A stretch of DNA of 5,604 bases from Phycisphaerales bacterium (GTDB lineage: Bacteria > Planctomycetota > Phycisphaerae > Phycisphaerales > Phycisphaeraceae), in contig JAAUTM010000118.1 of the NCBI GenBank assembly GCA_012031455.1, forward strand, positions 1-5,604. The letters are read 5' to 3'. The position numbers and the translations under genes are program-made. The notes under the pieces were generated by a model. It saw nothing but the letters and a program-made list of their open reading frames with translations, had not been told where the DNA came from and searched no databases. Of the stretch, positions 1 to 3,400 are shown piece by piece. Position 1 is the first letter of the stretch. Each line of letters opens with the position of its first letter.

Positions 1-408
1 CGATGCGGGTGACATCGACCAGTCCGTCGTTGTTGGCATCGGTGGTCTGAATCTGCACAAGGGTCACCGCATTACCAGCCGTGGCACCGTTGCCATCGCG
101 ATCACTTACCAGTGCCAGCAGACGTCCATTGTTGTCAAAGGCTGTCGCCAGAACATCGCCGGTGTAGCCGGAGATACCGGGGGCATCCGTCAGCGGGTTA
201 CGTAGAGTTCCGATGACGGTGATGTCGCCGGTGGCTGAATCGATGGTGACCAATTGATCCTTGTTGCTCACTGAATCGGTGTTGATCGCAAAAATCACAC
301 CGGTATCGTTCACCGCAAGGCCTCGCAGGTCGGTGATCGCATCCAGATTGCCAATTTGAGCGGTCGGATTGGGGTCCAGCAGATTGGCCAAGCCGTAGAG
401 ATTGCGCC
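1..408 (-). CDS. Fragment 7: propeller-like region running off the window (no start or stop inside)
   Basis: This frame is open from about 408 to the window edge, with no start codon needed and no stop, so it is easily missed by ORF callers. It reads GRNLYGLANLLDPNPTAQIG, then LDAITDLRGLAVNDTGVIFA, DQLVTIDSATGDITVIGTL, YTGDVLATAFDNNGRLLALV, and ends DANNDGLVDVTRI. The pattern 'L-x-x-I-D-x-x-T-G-x-x-T-x-I-G-x-L' followed by 'A-F-D-x-N-G-x-L-L-A-L' is characteristic of extracellular beta-propeller repeats (NHL or DUF4394-like). A stretch on the same strand at 470-198 in another frame is Arg- and His-rich, with several Cys, and is a shadow. It is the 3'-most part seen. Its C-terminal end, and any anchor, lie beyond position 1. 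Confidence 0.72.
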
Positions 409-3400
409 CAGGAAATCCATCGAAACCAAACTATCGGCTGCGAAATTGCTGCCATCGTAGCTGTCCACAAGAGTCAGGCCCGCAGCACCGGGCGGGATGG
501 CAAAATCATCCGACACCGAGGGGTTGGCTTTATAAAGTTTGCCACCTTCGTGGACCCACAGCGTGCCGATGCCATCGTGGGTGAGCGTGTTGAAGGACTG
601 GGTGTAGGTCGCCAGATCATTGAGCAGTGCAGAGCCCGTGGAACCAGCTAGGGTCAGACTGCGAATACCCCCACCGAGGTGATCTGTGCCGATGCAGAGA
701 TGCTGTTGAACTTGGCGGTCCCCAGATCACCACCGACTCGGCCTGTCACGCCGGTTGCAACGTTCCGCAGGGTGATGCTGTTGCTGCCACCATCGATTGC
801 CAAATCAACATCATCGGTGCCATCGCCCACGAGGTCACCATCGAAGCTCAGTGAACCCAGCGTGCTGTCGTCCTCGGCGATGATGCGGCCAATGGTCACC
901 ACCTTAGCCGGGTTGCTGCTGGTGATGGTCAGTGAGCTGGCAGTTGTAGTTCCATTGAGACGAATCGTGTCAATCTTGTTGTCAGTGTCTACCCCTGCTT
1001 CATCATGCACCGTGATCTGGCCAGGCACCCGTTAAACGGATGGTCACCGTACCAGCTGAAGCACTGGTAAAGATGAACGTTTGGCCGGTGGTCAGTGCTG
1101 CAAGCTGGGTTTCCAGCGGGTTGTTGGTGGTGATGGCTGCGAGGGCATAACCCACCGGAGCGACCACGGTGCCGCCACCGGCCGTGGTGCGGTTGTACTG
1201 AATCGGTGCATCGGTGATCAGTTGCGAAGCTGCACCCAGCAAACCATTGATGGTGCCGATTCGGCTGCTGCCGCCGGTGGAAGAGGTCAACACTGTTGGC
1301 GCTGCAAAACTGCCCGCCGCACCCGGATCAACCCTGCTGTGATCAGGGTATTTAGCCACGTGCTGCCGGTGCTGTGAGGGAAAGATTCGCCAGATCGCTC
1401 CGGTAAAGCATCAGGTCGGTGGCTGCGCCATTGCCGCGTCGCGCCGTGTTGCGTTCACCAGCACTGGCCAGCGGCGTGCCATCCGCCAGTACCGTGGCAA
1501 TGTTGACGCTGCCCAGCACCAGACCCGACGAAATCGAACTGTCAGTCACTGAAGCACTGGATGTAAAGTTAGTCAGATTGCCACCGCTGGCAACGATTGA
1601 CGACGCCATGCCCTTGGTGCTCATCCGTCCGATCGTGGCCAGCCTGCTGGTTTCACCTTCGTCAAGGCCTGCAAGCGTGGTTGCGAAGACCCCATCATCA
1701 CCCCGGCTGATGCCCGCCTGAATCAAGCTGTTCTGCATCAGGCCATTGATGGTCAGACTGGTCATGTCAAAACCGCTGGTGATGACCGAATCACGCAAGC
1801 TGCCCACCGTCAGGTTGCCAATGTGTCGATCCACCAGCAGGTGCATGATCGCCTGACCGGTGACGTTCATCGTGGTGAGGGTGCGACCCAGCGAAATCAC
1901 TGCCGGGGTGCCCACCACGCCCAACGTGCCACGCACGGTGATGGTGGCATCACTGTCAATCTGCACTGTACCGGGGGCGGGGGTCCAGTTGCCGCCCACC
2001 GTCAGACTCAAGGTGGTGATACCCATCAGGCCCACATCCAGGTCACCGGCAAGATTGCCCGTCACATTAAAAGTACGCAGGCTGCCAGCCTCAATATCCG
2101 CCCCGGACAGCACGCTGCCCTGTACCGTCAAACTGCTCAAATCGCGATCCACATCGATCATGCCCGTGCCCAGCAGGTTGCCAGCGATGGTGACCGTCCC
2201 TGCGGATTGAGCTGCGAGAATTCCTCCGAAGTCTGCCCCGGGACCGGTGGTGGTCAGGGTGCTGACCTTGCCCATGGCAGCACGAATTTCGCCGTTCATC
2301 GCGCCACCCGTGACCGATACCGACTGCACATTGCCATACAGGCTGGCGATGACCGCACCGGTATTGATGTTGCCATTACGCAGGTTGACGGTGCCGATGT
2401 TGCGACCGGTGACCACGTCCGCCGCAAGGTTGCCGTTGTTGAGAGTCAGGCTGGTCAGGCTGTCGCCGACGGTGATGTTGCCGGTGAGCAGGTCGACGCC
2501 TGCCTCTGCGACGTCCACACCGATGGTCACAGTGCGCAAGGTTCCGCCCACGGACAAGGCCGAAAGCATGCGGCCATTGACAGTCAGGGTACCCAGATCG
2601 CCCTGTACCGAGACAGGCAGATTCAGGGTGTGAATTGCAACTGTATTGGCTGTACCTACAGTGAGCGAAGTGAGGTTGCCGGTGATGACCAGTTGGTCGG
2701 TAGGGTTCTGAGCATTGAGACTCAGGGAGATGGTAATCGTGCCCACGTTGCCCATGACCTGCAGGCTGCCGGTCATGTCGCCGTTGACAATGAGCGATTG
2801 CAAAGCGTTGCCGGAAGTGACATTGGCACCATCACTGCGTAGCGAACCGGTGAAATCACCCGTGATGGTAACGCTGCCTAGTTTGGCGGTGGCGCGATGG
2901 TACCATCCAGATCGCCACTGATACGGACACTGTCGATGCTGCCATTTTCGCCCGAGGCTTCGATGATTGAGTTACCCAGCATGTCGCCGCGGATGTTGAT
3001 GGCGCCGATGCGACCGGCCACATAAAGTGAAAGCCCCGACACACTGCCGCCGGGGTTGAAAGTACCCAGAGTGCCGGTGGTGATGGTCGTGTCCAGAATG
3101 GTGGAAGGCTCAGCATCAATGCTGGCCAGGGTTGTGATGCCAGTGATACGGTTGGCCACCGAGACCGTGGTATTGGAAATGCGGTACGCGGAAATGCTAC
3201 CGGCATTGCCCACCGTCTGCATCGTCAGATTATCAATGATGCCAGCCTGACCATTGCCAAGGGCCAAGGCCAGATCGTTGGTCTGATCCAATACGAGGTT
3301 AAAAATCGGATGCAGCGTGAAGAAATCGCTCAGGCGCACCGAGGGAGAGAAACTGGTGTAAAGAAGGTTCTGCCCTCGGCCGGTGGCAGAAATATTACCG

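Larger units (their letters stand above)
1..620 (-). other. Beta-propeller-like domain (three or more blade-like repeats), C-terminally cut
   Basis: Across fragments 6 and 7, blade-like units recur. They are 'FNTLTHDGIGTLWV...KLYKAN', 'SLVSMDFLGRNLYGLANLL', 'LRGLAVNDTGVIFAINT...LVTIDSATGDITVIGTL' and 'VLATAFDNNGRLLALVSD'. Each has a hydrophobic strand, an Asp/Asn-Gly turn and a second strand with Leu-Tyr, Ile-Phe or Leu-Leu, as in NHL, SMP-30-like or DUF4394 propellers. In surface proteins such a domain often binds ligands. No ligand residues can be named here. The number of blades is unknown because the window ends within the domain. The call rests on pattern recognition only. Confidence 0.5.

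Noticed and set aside
198..470. Minus-strand open frame of 90 codons, Arg/His/Cys-rich
   Set aside because: It overlaps the correct frames of fragments 6 and 7. Its composition (HRHHRHR, several Cys, many Arg) is unlike the rest of the protein, while the competing frame reads as a regular propeller-like sequence.
1003..1359. Independent small gene starting at GTG 1359
   Set aside because: Its first nine residues are out of family and its last seven are out of frame, while the middle aligns with a module in fragment 3. It is a slice of the larger gene, so I list it only as a fragment.
1823..2842. Plus-strand open frame of 339 codons with an ATG start
   Set aside because: Its codons lie exactly opposite those of fragment 3, so stops would need the sense codons TTA, CTA or TCA, which the gene rarely uses. 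The Gln/His/Gly/Asp-rich composition is what reverse-complemented Val, Leu and Thr codons give. It shows no domain and no credible secreted or globular character.
2856..3206. Minus-strand open frame of 116 codons overlapping the end of fragment 2
   Set aside because: It is Pro/Trp/Ser-rich with Cys, and sits in the wrong frame under well-formed repeats such as IGAINIRGDMLGNSIIEA. It is a shadow.
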